Shown here: one piece after another, positions 14,214 through 25,471 of the stretch
How positions within the stretch are numbered: position 1 is the first letter of the stretch
Layout of the letters: each line of letters starts with the position of its first letter
DNA from: Lysobacter alkalisoli
GTDB lineage: Bacteria; Pseudomonadota; Gammaproteobacteria; Xanthomonadales; Xanthomonadaceae
Length of the DNA stretch: 64,000 nt
Direction of reading: 5' to 3'
Assembly (NCBI RefSeq): GCF_006547045.1
Contig: NZ_CP041242.1
Span: 1,250,001-1,314,000, forward strand
The notes under the pieces: model-generated
Database searches by the model: none
Seen by the model: only the letters and a program-made list of their open reading frames with translations
What the model was told of the DNA's origin: nothing
Made by a program: the position numbers and the translations under genes

Positions 14214-14861
14214 ATGGCCACCCGCAGCAAGAGCAGCCAGCGCTGGCTCAAGGAGCACTTTTCCGACCCCTTCGTGAAGAAGGCGCAGGCCGAAGGCCTG
14301 CGTTCGCGTGCGGCCTACAAACTGGAGGAACTGGCCGGGCGCGACCGCCTGTTCAGGCCGGGGATGACCGTGGTCGACCTCGGTGCCGCCCCCGGCGGCT
14401 GGTCGCAGTGGGTGCGGCAGGAGCTGGACCGGCTCGATCCCAACCGGCCGGGCCGGGTCATCGCCCTCGATATCCTGGAGATGCCGCCGCTGGCCGGGGT
14501 CGAGTTCCTTCATGGCGACTTCAGGGAGAATGAGGTCCTATCCCGTCTGGAGGCCTCGCTCGACGGCAAGCCCGTGGACCTTGTGCTGTCGGATATGGCC
14601 CCCAATAAGAGCGGTGTGGATGCGGTCGACATGCCGCGGGCGATGTATCTGGCGGAGCTGGCGATGGACTTTGCCGATCACCATCTGCGGGTGGGCGGCA
14701 CCTTCCTGATCAAGCTGTTCCAGGGCGTCGGTTTCGACGATTACGTGCGCGAGCTGCGCCGCCGCTACGACAAGGTGGCGATTCGCAAGCCGGCGGCGTC
14801 GCGCAAGCGCTCGCCGGAAGTCTATGCGCTGGCACAAGGCAAGCGGGCATCGATCAAGTAA
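14214..14861 (+). CDS. rlmE: 23S rRNA (uridine-2552-2'-O) methyltransferase
   Basis: SAM-dependent methyltransferase (RrmJ/FtsJ) that 2'-O-methylates U2552 in the peptidyltransferase A loop. The 215-residue product shows [20 protein letters not shown] with the catalytic lysine, motif [23 protein letters not shown]-like [10 protein letters not shown], motif [19 protein letters not shown] with its aspartate, and the lysine of [10 protein letters not shown], giving the K-D-K-E tetrad arrangement with a C-terminal glutamate in SPEVYALA. Located directly upstream of ftsH, the classic rlmE-ftsH order. Confidence 0.96.
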   Translation: MATRSKSSQRWLKEHFSDPFVKKAQAEGLRSRAAYKLEELAGRDRLFRPGMTVVDLGAAPGGWSQWVRQELDRLDPNRPGRVIALDILEMPPLAGVEFLHGDFRENEVLSRLEASLDGKPVDLVLSDMAPNKSGVDAVDMPRAMYLAELAMDFADHHLRVGGTFLIKLFQGVGFDDYVRELRRRYDKVAIRKPAASRKRSPEVYALAQGKRASIK

Positions 14862-14974
14862 GGTGTCCGGGTTTTGAGGGAGAAGGTGCAGGATGACCGG
14901 CTCCGTGGATCAACGATTCGTGCCGGCAGCCCCCGGGCGCGGACATGACTGCAAGGGTGGGCAACAGATAACTC

Positions 14975-16879
<1,905 letters not shown>

Positions 16880-16894
16880 CGCAGGTGATTGACG

Positions 16895-16929
16895 AAACGA
16901 TGGCGCCGGAAGGCGCCATCGTTTTTTTT
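16895..16929 (+). terminator. Rho-independent terminator after ftsH
   Basis: A 13-bp perfect stem (AAACGATGGCGCC with GGCGCCATCGTTT), four-base loop GGAA, followed by a run of eight T. It begins 16 bases after the ftsH stop and is the clearest intrinsic terminator in the window. Confidence 0.95.
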
Positions 16930-17024
16930 GGTTCTTCTCCCAGGTGAGGAGGAGCTCGTCTTCGGCGAAGGCGTGGGCACTGCCGCTTGTGTTCGACACC
17001 GGTTCTCGCCGCTACCTGGCTGTC

Positions 17025-17125
17025 CCGAGGTGGCCTGCCGGCCTTGACGGCGAATGTCCCCCGGCCGCCGCCATGGCGACGGCCTCCTCCTTGATTTCGC
17101 CGTCAAGGCCGGCAGGCCACCTCGG
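17025..17125 (+). repeat. 101-nt hairpin element, copy 1
   Basis: Two 30-bp perfectly complementary arms (17025-17054 and 17096-17125) enclose a 41-base core. The core begins TGTCCCCCGGC and ends GCCTCCTCCTTGAT. The same core ends occur, reversed, in the copy at 17201-17298. The arms differ between the copies although each pair is nearly perfectly self-complementary. The ftsH-folP gap (16930-17535, about 600 bases) holds these two elements and no gene I can support. Confidence 0.8.
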
Positions 17126-17200
17126 ATCGCGCGGCCACGCTGGAGCGCGAAGCCGGCCTCCCCGGGAGTCCGCTTTTTGCGACCACCGGTCCTGTCCGAA

Positions 17201-17298
17201 CGCCGGGGGTGAAGGCTCTTGGGTGTGAAATCAAGGAGGAGGCGCCGGCTCGGCCGGCGCCGGGGGACATTCACACCCAAGGGCCTTCGCCTCCGGCG
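17201..17298 (-). repeat. 98-nt hairpin element, copy 2 (inverted)
   Basis: Arms 17201-17229 and 17270-17298 pair with three mismatches in 29 positions. The innermost 12 bases are perfect (CTTGGGTGTGAA with TTCACACCCAAG). The 40-base core starts ATCAAGGAGGAGGC and ends GCCGGGGGACA, the reverse complement of the ends of copy 1's core. The two copies are 75 bases apart in opposite orientation. This resembles paired REP/BIME-like elements; no transposase lies nearby. Confidence 0.75.
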
Positions 17299-17535
17299 CC
17301 GCGGTCATCCAACAGACCCGGCGCTTTCCCATCGATCGGGCGAAGAACATATAGCCGGGGCAAGGTCAAAACCAAAACTGAAACCGAAGCCGCATTCCGG
17401 GGAACGCTTCCATATCGGCCCGTGCCATGTTTCGTGAGGGAGCAGGCGCGCGGGGTGTGTGATTCCGGGTGCGCCGCGCTTGCCCGGGGTTCTGTTGCTA
17501 CGCTTGCACCAGTTTCCAGCTGCCCGGGCCACAGG

Positions 17536-18432
17536 ATGTTCGACACCACGCTCACCCTCGACTGCAAAGGCCGTCCGCTGACGCTTGACCGCCCGCGTGT
17601 GATGGGCATCGTCAACGTCACCCCGGATTCGTTCTCCGACGGGGGCGAGCATGCCGTCACGGAAGACGCGATCGCGCATGCGCTGAGGCTGGTGGAGGAG
17701 GGGGCCGACATCCTCGACATCGGTGGCGAGTCGACCCGCCCGGGCGCCGACGAGGTGCCGCTGGAGCAGGAACTCGCCCGGGTCATCCCGGTGATCGAGC
17801 AGTTGGCCTCGCGGGTCGAGGTACCGATTTCGATCGACACCTCCAAGCCCGAGATCATGCGTGCGGCGGTCGCCGCCGGTGCCGGCATGATCAACGACGT
17901 CTACGCATTGCGGCGCGAGGGCGCGCTGGAAGCCGCCGCCGCGGCCGGCGTGCCCGTGGTGCTGATGCACATGCAGGGCGAGCCACGCTCGATGCAGGAG
18001 GCGCCGCAGTACGACGATGTGGTCGCCGAGGTGCATCGCTTCCTTGCCGAGCGCATCTTCACCGCCGAGATGGCCGGTATCGACAAGAAACGGATCGTGG
18101 TCGATCCCGGCTTCGGCTTCGGCAAGACATTGCAGCACAACCTGACCCTGCTCGCGCAGCTGCAGCGCTTCGCCGAACTGGGCGTGCCGTTGCTGGCCGG
18201 CCTGTCGCGCAAGCGCAGCATCGGCGAGCTGACCGGTCGCGACGATCCCCGCGACCGCGTGCATGGCTCGGTCGCCGCGCATCTGCTCGCCGCCCAGCGT
18301 GGCGCCGCGATCGTGAGGGCGCACGATGTCGCCGCGACCGTCGATGCGCTCAAGGTCTGGAATGCCGTTGCCGCTGTTCCCGCTCCGCGCAGGGAGTCGA
18401 AGCCGGCGATCCGCTGGCCCGACGACGACTGA
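17536..18432 (+). CDS. folP: Dihydropteroate synthase
   Basis: Joins p-aminobenzoate to dihydropterin pyrophosphate in folate synthesis; the target of sulfonamides. The 298-residue product begins MFDTTLTLDCKGRPLTLDRP and shows VMGIVNVTPDSFSDGG, DIGGESTRPGAD, SIDTSKPEIMRAAVAAGAG, MINDVYALR, VLMHMQGEPRSMQ, VDPGFGFGKTLQHNL and LAGLSRKRSIGELTGRD, covering the pterin, pABA and pyrophosphate sites. The upstream frame remains open but has no folP-like content, so the ATG at 17536 is used. In many gammaproteobacteria folP follows ftsH; here the gap is widened by hairpin elements. Confidence 0.96.
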   Translation: MFDTTLTLDCKGRPLTLDRPRVMGIVNVTPDSFSDGGEHAVTEDAIAHALRLVEEGADILDIGGESTRPGADEVPLEQELARVIPVIEQLASRVEVPISIDTSKPEIMRAAVAAGAGMINDVYALRREGALEAAAAAGVPVVLMHMQGEPRSMQEAPQYDDVVAEVHRFLAERIFTAEMAGIDKKRIVVDPGFGFGKTLQHNLTLLAQLQRFAELGVPLLAGLSRKRSIGELTGRDDPRDRVHGSVAAHLLAAQRGAAIVRAHDVAATVDALKVWNAVAAVPAPRRESKPAIRWPDDD

Positions 18433-18520
18433 CGGCGCTTGTGCGCCGCGACACGGTGCCGCGGCGGGGGCAGGGTAAGCTTGCCCGCTCGAAGGGCAGC
18501 CCGTGCCCCGGGGAGAGAGC

Positions 18521-20140
18521 ATGACCGCCAGCACGCCGTTGATCGTCACCTTCGCCGTCTACCTGCTCGCGACCGTCGCGATCGGTTTCGTGGCCTGGCG
18601 CTCCACCCGCACCTTCGACGACTACATCCTCGGCGGCCGTTCGCTTGGCAGCTACGTGACCGCGATGTCGGCCGGTGCCTCGGACATGAGTGGCTGGCTG
18701 CTGATGGGCCTCCCGGGTGCGCTCTATGCCGGTGGCGCCTCCAAGGCGTGGATCGCGTTCGGGCTGATCATCGGCGCCTGGGCGAACTGGCGCTACGTTG
18801 CAGGACCGCTGCGCGTCTACACCGAGCGCACCCGCAACGCGCTGACCTTGCCGGACTACTTCACCCACCGTTTCGCCGACGACAAGCGCATCCTGCGGGT
18901 GCTGTCGGCGCTGGTGATCCTGGTGTTCTTTGCCGTGTACTGCTCATCGGGCATCGTCGCCGGCGCGCGGCTGTTCGAGAGCGTGTTCGACGTGCCGTAT
19001 GCGCAGGCAATCTGGTACGGGGCCGCGGCGACCATCCTCTACACCCTGATCGGCGGTTTCCTGGCGGTGAGCTGGACCGACACGGTGCAGGCCACACTGA
19101 TGATCTTCGCGCTGATCCTTACGCCGGTCATGGTGATCGTCGGCAACGGCGGGCTCGACCCCAGCCTGGAAGTGATCCGGCAGGTCGATCCCGCACGTCT
19201 GCAATGGGTCGGTGCTGGTGGCGTCATCGCGATCGTCTCGGCCATGGCGTGGGGGCTGGGCTATGTCGGCCAGCCACACATCCTGGCGCGTTTCATGGCC
19301 GCCGACAGCGTCGCCACGATTCCGCACGCGCGTCGCATCGGCATGACCTGGATGATCCTGTGTCTGTTCGGTGCGATGTCGGTCGGTTTCTTCGGCATCG
19401 CGTGGTTCGGCACCCATCCCGAGGTTGCCGGTCCGGTCAATGCCAATTCAGAGCGTGTGTTCATCGTGCTCGCCGAGCAACTGTTCAACCCGTGGGTGGC
19501 CGGCGTGCTGCTGTCGGCGATCCTCGCAGCGGTGATGAGCACGCTGTCGTGCCAGTTGCTGGTGTGTTCGAGCGCGTTGACCGAGGACTTCTATCGCGGC
19601 TTCATCCGCAAGCAGGCCGGACATCGCGAGCTGGTCTGGGTCGGCCGCACGATGGTGCTCCTGGTCGCGCTGATCGCGATCGCGATCGCCACCAATCCCG
19701 ACAGTCGCGTACTTGGCCTGGTCAGCTACGCGTGGGCCGGCTTCGGAGCCGCGTTCGGCCCCGTGGTGGTGCTGTCGCTGATCTGGAAACGGATGACCCG
19801 CAATGGCGCATTGGCCGGGATGCTGTCCGGCGCATCGGTGGTTGTGCTGTGGAAGACCGGCAGCAACATCCTTGAGGCCTGGCAGGTCGCCGGGGACGAA
19901 ATGGTCGTGTGGACACTGGCGGGCCATACCGTGATCGACTGGGGCATGACCGGCAACCAGCTGTATGCCAGCGTGCCTGAAACCCTCCGGCAGGCGTTGG
20001 CGTTGTACGAGATCGTGCCTGGCTTCATCGTCGCCGTCGCTGCCATCGTCATCGTCAGTCTGTTGGGCAAGGCGCCGCCCCACGAGGTGCAGGTCACCCA
20101 CGAACAGGTGCGATTGAGTCTGCGCGAGAATGGATATTGA
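18521..20140 (+). CDS. putP: Sodium/proline symporter, SSS family
   Basis: Inner-membrane sodium:solute symporter, most like PutP, importing proline. The 539-residue product has about 13 hydrophobic helices. Signatures include FDDYILGGRSLGSYVTAMSA, GASDMSGWLLMGLPGALYA (Na+/proline site on TM2), LPDYFTHRFADDKRILRVLS, FFAVYCSSGIVAGARLFES, and GGFLAVSWTDTVQATLMIFA. LGYVGQPHILARFMA is also typical of PutP. The ATG at 18521 follows GGGGAGAG; an in-frame upstream ATG (18503) lacks a good site. Monocistronic by spacing. Confidence 0.92.
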   Translation: MTASTPLIVTFAVYLLATVAIGFVAWRSTRTFDDYILGGRSLGSYVTAMSAGASDMSGWLLMGLPGALYAGGASKAWIAFGLIIGAWANWRYVAGPLRVYTERTRNALTLPDYFTHRFADDKRILRVLSALVILVFFAVYCSSGIVAGARLFESVFDVPYAQAIWYGAAATILYTLIGGFLAVSWTDTVQATLMIFALILTPVMVIVGNGGLDPSLEVIRQVDPARLQWVGAGGVIAIVSAMAWGLGYVGQPHILARFMAADSVATIPHARRIGMTWMILCLFGAMSVGFFGIAWFGTHPEVAGPVNANSERVFIVLAEQLFNPWVAGVLLSAILAAVMSTLSCQLLVCSSALTEDFYRGFIRKQAGHRELVWVGRTMVLLVALIAIAIATNPDSRVLGLVSYAWAGFGAAFGPVVVLSLIWKRMTRNGALAGMLSGASVVVLWKTGSNILEAWQVAGDEMVVWTLAGHTVIDWGMTGNQLYASVPETLRQALALYEIVPGFIVAVAAIVIVSLLGKAPPHEVQVTHEQVRLSLRENGY

Positions 20141-20244
20141 AGGCTTGTTGTCAAGGATTTCCTGCGGTCATTTCTTCGCCATCTTCCCGGCATCCCTTGT
20201 TGCGCATGGCGATCAGAGGGTTGTTCAATCCACTGTCCGCAGGC

Positions 20245-20381
20245 TTGTCCACAGCTGCTGTGGACAGCTGCAACAGGCTGGTCAAAAAAACGCCAAACAT
20301 GAGAAGGGCCTTGTGGCATCGGCGCCTTGGCTGTTTCTCAACAAGGTTGTCCCAACGGTTTTCCACAGGCTGTGTGGAAAG
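20245..20381. promoter_or_regulatory. Cluster of DnaA-box-like nonamers in two small dyads
   Basis: The 340-base putP-miaA gap has no supportable gene. It contains TTGTCCACA (20245) paired with TGTGGACAG (20259), and TTTTCCACA (20359) paired with TGTGGAAAG (20373). Each of the first of these differs by one base from the E. coli DnaA consensus TTATCCACA. Each pair forms a short hairpin (9-bp and 8-bp stems). DnaA binding is a possibility only; they could instead be RNA hairpins or a miaA promoter operator. Confidence 0.35.
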
Positions 20382-20480
20382 CGCCATCGCCGGTTGCCGT
20401 AATGCGTTGGTCCGTGTAAGGGCTGCGCCAGTCTGAGCGTCAGTCGATACACCCGACCTCCATCCCCATGCCCGCTGCAC

Positions 20481-21464
20481 ATGTCCGCTGATACACGCCC
20501 CATTGCGATCGCACTGATGGGCCCCACCGCCTCGGGCAAGACCGCGCTCGCGCTCGACTGGGCCGAACGGCTCGGCGGCGAGATCGTCAGCGTCGACTCG
20601 GCGCTGGTCTATCGCGGTCTCGACATCGGTTCGGCCAAGCCGGACGTTGGGGAACGCGCGCGGGTGCCGCACCACCTGATCGACGTGCGCGAGCCCTGGC
20701 AGCCGTACTCGGCGGCCGAGTTTGCCGCCGACGCACGGCAGGCGCTGGATGCAATCGTCGCGCGCGGACGCCTGCCGATCCTGGCTGGAGGAACCGGGCT
20801 GTACTTCCAGGCCCTGCTCGAAGGCCTGTCGCCGATGCCCGAGGCCGACCCTGACGTCCGTTCCGTGATCGAAGCCGAGGCCCGGGAGCGGGGCTGGCCC
20901 GCGATGCACGCCGAGCTGGCCGCAGTCGACCCGGAGGCCGCCGCGCGCATCCATGCCACCGACCCCCAGCGCATCCAACGCGCACTTGAGGTCTGGCGGT
21001 TGAGCGGTCGTACCATCAGCGACTGGCGGCGTGAGCCGCGCGCGCGCCTGCCGTTCCGGGTGCTGAAGCTGGTGCTGGCCCCATCCGATCGAGCGGTGCT
21101 GCACGAGCGCATCGCCAGGCGCTTCGATGCGATGCTCGAAGCCGGATTCCTGGACGAGATCCGCGGCCTGCGGGCGCTGCCGGAGTTGCAGGCCCACCCG
21201 GCGCCGCTGGACCTGCCGGCCATCCGCGCAGTCGGTTACCGCCAGGCCTGGGAGTATCTGGATGGGCGGGGCGATGCGGCCTCCTTCCGCGACCATGGCG
21301 TCTTCGCCACCCGCCAATTGGCCAAGCGGCAGCTCACCTGGCTGCGCGGGCAGCTGGATGCGCGCTGGTTCGACCCGCAATCACAGCGCCCGGCGCTGGA
21401 ATCGGCGCTGGAACTGTTTCTGACCGGGACCCGCTGGCAGCCAGGTTGCCCGGGACGGGGTTAA
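20481..21464 (+). CDS. miaA: tRNA dimethylallyltransferase
   Basis: Adds an isopentenyl group to A37 of UNN-reading tRNAs. The 327-residue product shows the P-loop [31 protein letters not shown] (with the catalytic aspartate and tRNA contacts), [39 protein letters not shown] and [12 protein letters not shown], all MiaA hallmarks. [11 protein letters not shown] and [12 protein letters not shown] lie near the C-terminus. It heads the conserved miaA-hfq-hflX-hflKC cluster. Confidence 0.97.
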   Translation: MSADTRPIAIALMGPTASGKTALALDWAERLGGEIVSVDSALVYRGLDIGSAKPDVGERARVPHHLIDVREPWQPYSAAEFAADARQALDAIVARGRLPILAGGTGLYFQALLEGLSPMPEADPDVRSVIEAEARERGWPAMHAELAAVDPEAAARIHATDPQRIQRALEVWRLSGRTISDWRREPRARLPFRVLKLVLAPSDRAVLHERIARRFDAMLEAGFLDEIRGLRALPELQAHPAPLDLPAIRAVGYRQAWEYLDGRGDAASFRDHGVFATRQLAKRQLTWLRGQLDARWFDPQSQRPALESALELFLTGTRWQPGCPGRG

Positions 21465-21637
21465 ACTTTCCCGGGTGTCGCCAAACCCTGACGCCTGTAC
21501 ATGGACCTGTGCGCCACTTGCGCTACCATCGGCCGGTCGCTGCCATGGGGAGCATGCCAGGCGACCGGGTCATGCCTTGCCGCGCAGCATGCCCTTGAAC
21601 AGCAGGCTTATAACTAGAACAGCATGGGGAAATTTTG

Positions 21638-21913
21638 ATGTCCAAAGGACAATCTTTGCAGGATCCATTCCTGAATGCGCTTCGGCGCGAGCGTGTGCCG
21701 GTATCGGTCTACCTCGTCAACGGTATCAAGTTGCAGGGCACCATCGAGTCGTTCGACCAGTTTGTCGTACTGCTGCGCAATACCGTCAGCCAGATGGTCT
21801 ACAAGCACGCCATTTCCACCGTCGTTCCGGCTCGTAATGTGCGGGTCGGTCCAGGTGGCGGCTATGTCCAGACCGGGCAGGGTGAAACCGACGGCAGCGA
21901 CGAGAGCGAGTAG
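21638..21913 (+). CDS. hfq: RNA chaperone Hfq
   Basis: Hexameric Sm-like protein that pairs small RNAs with mRNAs. The 91-residue product has the complete Sm core: [40 protein letters not shown] (Sm1, with the Gln8/Phe42-type RNA-binding residues) and [13 protein letters not shown] (Sm2, containing the YKHA proximal-face motif). The C-terminal tail is short and Gly-rich then acidic (TDGSDESE). The ATG at 21638 follows GGGGA with seven-base spacing. A TATAAC hexamer upstream could be a -10 element but I see no matching -35. Confidence 0.97.
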   Translation: MSKGQSLQDPFLNALRRERVPVSVYLVNGIKLQGTIESFDQFVVLLRNTVSQMVYKHAISTVVPARNVRVGPGGGYVQTGQGETDGSDESE

Positions 21914-22017
21914 GCCGTTGTTCGATCCAGGTGCCCGGACGCTTGAAAACAGCGCTCCGGGCCCCGACCTTCGAGGGATGAGGAAACACATACCTGCCTG
22001 CCGAGGCGTGACCGCGC

Positions 22018-23370
22018 GTGTTTGAGCGATCCCGAAAGGGCGAGAACGCCCTGTTGATCCAGCCGCACGCCGGCGGCCCGCCGGACGGGGACCTGTTGGA
22101 AGAATTCGCCGACCTGGCTCGCTCCGCCGGTGCCAGTGTCGCCGCTCTGCTGACCGCACGCATCGACCGTCCCAATCCCGCCATCCTGATCGGCAGCGGC
22201 AAGCTGGAGGAGGTCAAGGCTGCAGCCGAGGCCAGCGGCGCCGACCTGATCCTGGTCAACCATGCCCTGACCCCGGTACAGGAGCGCAATCTCGAGCGTG
22301 CCCTGCAGAGGCGCGTGGTCGACCGTACCGGTTTGATCCTCGACATCTTCGCCCTGCGTGCGCAGAGCCACGAGGGCAAGCTGCAGGTCGAGCTGGCCCA
22401 GTTGCGTCACCTCGCTACCCGGCTGGTGCGCGGCTGGACCCACCTTGAGCGACAGCGCGGTGGCTCGATCGGCCTGCGCGGTCCCGGCGAGACCCAGCTC
22501 GAAACCGACCGCCGGCTGCTGCAGAAGCGCGTCGACATGCTGCAGAAGCGCCTCGACAAGGTCGAAGTGCAGCGTACCCAGATGCGCCGCGCGCGCGTGC
22601 GCAGCGAACTGCCGCGCGTGGCCCTGGTCGGCTACACCAACGCCGGCAAGTCGACCCTGTTCAACGTGCTGACCGGCGCGGAGGCCTACGCCGCCGACCA
22701 GTTGTTCGCGACCCTCGACCCGACCGTGCGCCGGATCGAACTTTCGGGTGGGAGCGTGGTGCTGGCCGACACCGTCGGCTTCGTTCGCGACCTGCCGCAC
22801 GAGCTTGTCGCGGCATTCCGATCGACCCTGTCGGAAGCGCGCGAGGCCGACCTGCTGCTGCATGTCGTCGATGCCGCCGACCCGGCCCGCCACGACCGGA
22901 TCGCCCAGGTCGACGCGGTGCTGACCGAGATCGGCGCCGGCGACCTGCCGCAGGTGCTGGTGTTCAACAAGATCGATCGTCTGGCCGAGCCGGCCGATGA
23001 GGATGGTGGTGCGGCGCGCCCGTTCGAACCGCGGCTGGACCGCCCGGTCGAAGGCCGCCCGCGGGTCTGGTTGTCGGCGCGCGACGGGCACGGCCTCGGC
23101 CTGCTGAGGCAGGCGCTGTCCGAGGCGCTTGAACTGCGCCACGTCGCTGGCGAGATCCGGATCCCGCCGCAGGCCGCACGCCTGCGGGCACGTTTGCACG
23201 ACCTCGGCGCGGTCCGCTCCGAGCATGCCGACGAACATGGCTGGCAACTTGAGGTCGACCTTGCCGCCAACGACGCCCGCCGCCTGTTCGCCCAGCCTCA
23301 CGGCGAATGGCTTCGGCCGCTGGTGGAGGCCGAAGCGACGGATGAGCGGCCCGGGCCGGGATTCACCTGA
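22018..23370 (+). CDS. hflX: Ribosome-associated GTPase HflX
   Basis: GTPase that splits stalled 70S ribosomes, notably in heat stress. The 450-residue product has the N-terminal HflX domain (ILIGSGKLEEVKAAAEASGA, VNHALTPVQERNLERAL, VVDRTGLILDIFALRA), the coiled linker GPGETQLETDRRLLQKR, and a GTPase domain with G1 VGYTNAGKSTLFN, G2 LFATLDPTVR, G3 ADTVGF and G4 FNKID. The GTG at 22018 gives the N-terminus MFERSRKGENALL; it is about 100 bases after hfq. The spacer after G4 (PADEDGGAARPFEPRLDRP) is longer than in E. coli. Confidence 0.95.
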   Translation: MFERSRKGENALLIQPHAGGPPDGDLLEEFADLARSAGASVAALLTARIDRPNPAILIGSGKLEEVKAAAEASGADLILVNHALTPVQERNLERALQRRVVDRTGLILDIFALRAQSHEGKLQVELAQLRHLATRLVRGWTHLERQRGGSIGLRGPGETQLETDRRLLQKRVDMLQKRLDKVEVQRTQMRRARVRSELPRVALVGYTNAGKSTLFNVLTGAEAYAADQLFATLDPTVRRIELSGGSVVLADTVGFVRDLPHELVAAFRSTLSEAREADLLLHVVDAADPARHDRIAQVDAVLTEIGAGDLPQVLVFNKIDRLAEPADEDGGAARPFEPRLDRPVEGRPRVWLSARDGHGLGLLRQALSEALELRHVAGEIRIPPQAARLRARLHDLGAVRSEHADEHGWQLEVDLAANDARRLFAQPHGEWLRPLVEAEATDERPGPGFT

Positions 23371-23485
23371 CGGGCGACGAACAATGGCGCCGGCCTGCTA
23401 GAATCGGCCGGCGTCGCATGGCAAGGAACCTGTGCTCCGGCCCTGACGGTTCCACCGCGACAATGACTTTCGAACTGGAGCAGGC

Positions 23486-24610
23486 ATGGCCTGGAATACC
23501 CCTGGCAACAACAACTCCGGCGGCGGCAATTCCGGCGGGAGCCGGCCGCCACGGCGGCAACGACCCGGTGGCAATGGGCTCGACGTCATTGTCGACCAGC
23601 TCCGTGGCATCTTCGGCGGCAGTGGCGGTGGCGGCAACATCGGCCGCTGGCTGCTGATTGCGGCGGCGCTGTTCCTTGCCTTCAACAGCTTCGTGCTGAT
23701 CGCCGAAACCCAGCGCGGGGTGGTGTTGCGCTTCGGCCAGTTTGCGCGCGTGATGCAGCCCGGCCCGCACCTCAAGTTGCCGTGGCCGTTTGAACGCGTG
23801 ATCAAGGTCGATGCGACCCGCATCCGCACCATGAACGACAACGTGCCGGTGCTGACCAGCGACGAGAACATCGTCCATGTCGAGATCAACGTGCAATACC
23901 AGGTCGGCGGCGATCCACAGGTGTTCCTGTTCGGTACCCGCAACGCCGACGAGGTCCTGCGCCAGGCCGCGCTCAGCACCATGCGCGAGCAGGTCGGCCG
24001 CTCCACCCTCGACACCGTGCTCGGTGCCCGTGGCGCGCTGGCGGTGACCTCGCGCGAGCAGCTGCAGGCCTCGCTCGACACCTACCGCACCGGACTGGTC
24101 GTGACTGAACTCAACCTGCCCAACGCGCGTCCGCCGGAGCAGGTCAAGCCGGCGTTCGACGACGTCAACAGCGCCCAGCAGGAACGCGAGCGCCTGATCA
24201 GCGAGGCCCGCGCCTATGCCGCCAAGGTGGTGCCCGAGGCGCGAGGCGAGGCCGCCCGCGTGCGGACCGAGGCCGAGGGCTACAAGGAGGCCGTCATCGC
24301 CCGCGCCCAGGGTGATGCCGAACGCTTCTCGCTGCTGGTCGACGAGTACAAGAAGGCGCCCGAGGTCACCCGCAAGCGCCTGTGGCTGGAGACCGTGCAG
24401 AGAGTGATGGCCGAGAATCGCAAGATCGTCGGCGGCGACTCGCGCCAGCTGATCTACACGCAGATGGGCGAGGTCGGGCGCGGCACTTCCGCTACACCGC
24501 CGTTGCGCCCGGAGGTGCTGGCACCGTCCGTGGTCACCCCTGAACCGGCCAGTTCGTCCCGCAGCGGTCGCGCATCGCGCCCGGCGGGCCGTGAGGAGGC
24601 GCGCCGATGA
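23486..24610 (+). CDS. hflK: FtsH protease modulator HflK
   Basis: SPFH/band-7 membrane protein forming, with HflC, the large cage around FtsH. The 374-residue product begins MAWNTPGNNNSGGGNSG, the typical Gly/Asn-rich cytoplasmic start, with a single helix (WLLIAAALFLAFNSFVLI) near residue 60. The SPFH domain contains ETQRGVVLRFGQFARVMQPG and VLTSDENIVHVEINVQYQV; the C-terminal coiled region has ARGEAARVRTEAEGYKEAVI. The tail is Ser/Pro/Arg-rich. Its stop overlaps the hflC start, so the two are coupled. Confidence 0.95.
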   Translation: MAWNTPGNNNSGGGNSGGSRPPRRQRPGGNGLDVIVDQLRGIFGGSGGGGNIGRWLLIAAALFLAFNSFVLIAETQRGVVLRFGQFARVMQPGPHLKLPWPFERVIKVDATRIRTMNDNVPVLTSDENIVHVEINVQYQVGGDPQVFLFGTRNADEVLRQAALSTMREQVGRSTLDTVLGARGALAVTSREQLQASLDTYRTGLVVTELNLPNARPPEQVKPAFDDVNSAQQERERLISEARAYAAKVVPEARGEAARVRTEAEGYKEAVIARAQGDAERFSLLVDEYKKAPEVTRKRLWLETVQRVMAENRKIVGGDSRQLIYTQMGEVGRGTSATPPLRPEVLAPSVVTPEPASSSRSGRASRPAGREEARR

Positions 24611-25470
24611 GAGCTCCCATTTGGATCGCCGTGATTGTCGCGGCGCTGTTCACCCTGCTCGGTTCGGTCTTCGTGGTGAAGGAGGGTGAGACCGCCATCG
24701 TCCTCAACCTCGGCCGTGTCGCCCGTGCCGACATCGGTCCCGGCCTGCATTTCAAGGTGCCGCTGATCGAGAATGCGGTGGTGTTCGACCGCCGCCTGCA
24801 GGTGCTTGACACCTCTCCCGAGCGCTACCTGACCTCCGAACGCAAGGACGTGGCCGTCGACTTCTTCTCGATCGGCCTGATCAACGACGCTACCGCATTT
24901 TTCCGTGCCACCGGCGGCGACGAGAGCATCGCGGTCGCGCGCCTGGTGCCGATCGTCAAGGACTCGCTGCGCAACGAGATCAACGCCCGTACCCTGGTGC
25001 AGGTGGTGTCCGGCGACCGCGCCGAGCTCATCGAGGCGCAGTTGGACAAGATCAACGAGGGTGCGGCCACGCTGGGCATCCGCATCGTCGACCTGCGCAT
25101 CAAGCAGATCGACCTGCCCACCGACAGCGAGGTCATCACCAACGTCTACGCGCGCATGAGCGCCCAGCGCCGCCAGGTCGCCAGTGCGCTGCGGGCGCAG
25201 GGCGAGGAGCAGGCCCGGGAAATCCGCGCCGAGGCCGATCGCGAGCAGACCGTGACCCTCGCCGATGCCGAGCGCGATGCCCAGCGCCTGCGCGGCCAGG
25301 GCGACGCCGAGGCCGCGCAGACCTACGCCGGGGCGGCCAACAAGGATCCGACGTTCTACGCCTTCCAGCGGAGTCTGGAGGCCTACCGCGTCGCGTTCGC
25401 TGACGGCCAGGCGCTGATGGTGCTCGACCAGGACGACGAGTTCCTGCGTTACCTCGAAAAAGACCGCTGA
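24607..25470 (+). CDS. hflC: FtsH protease modulator HflC
   Basis: Partner of HflK in the FtsH-HflKC complex at the inner membrane. The 287-residue product starts MRAPIWIAVIVAALFTLLGS, a signal-anchor helix, followed by the SPFH core FVVKEGETAIVLNLGRVARA, GPGLHFKVPLIENAVVFDRR, LQVLDTSPERYLTSERKDVA, and a C-terminal helical region with ALRAQGEEQAREIRAEADRE. Overlap with hflK is ATGA. The downstream DUF2065 gene begins one base after its stop, so the operon continues. Confidence 0.95.
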   Translation: MRAPIWIAVIVAALFTLLGSVFVVKEGETAIVLNLGRVARADIGPGLHFKVPLIENAVVFDRRLQVLDTSPERYLTSERKDVAVDFFSIGLINDATAFFRATGGDESIAVARLVPIVKDSLRNEINARTLVQVVSGDRAELIEAQLDKINEGAATLGIRIVDLRIKQIDLPTDSEVITNVYARMSAQRRQVASALRAQGEEQAREIRAEADREQTVTLADAERDAQRLRGQGDAEAAQTYAGAANKDPTFYAFQRSLEAYRVAFADGQALMVLDQDDEFLRYLEKDR

Positions 25471-25471
25471 C

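Noticed and set aside
21594-21620. TTGAAC and TATAAC hexamers upstream of hfq as a sigma-70 promoter
   Set aside because: Only about 8 bases separate them, far from the 16-18 required; TATAAC alone is not enough.
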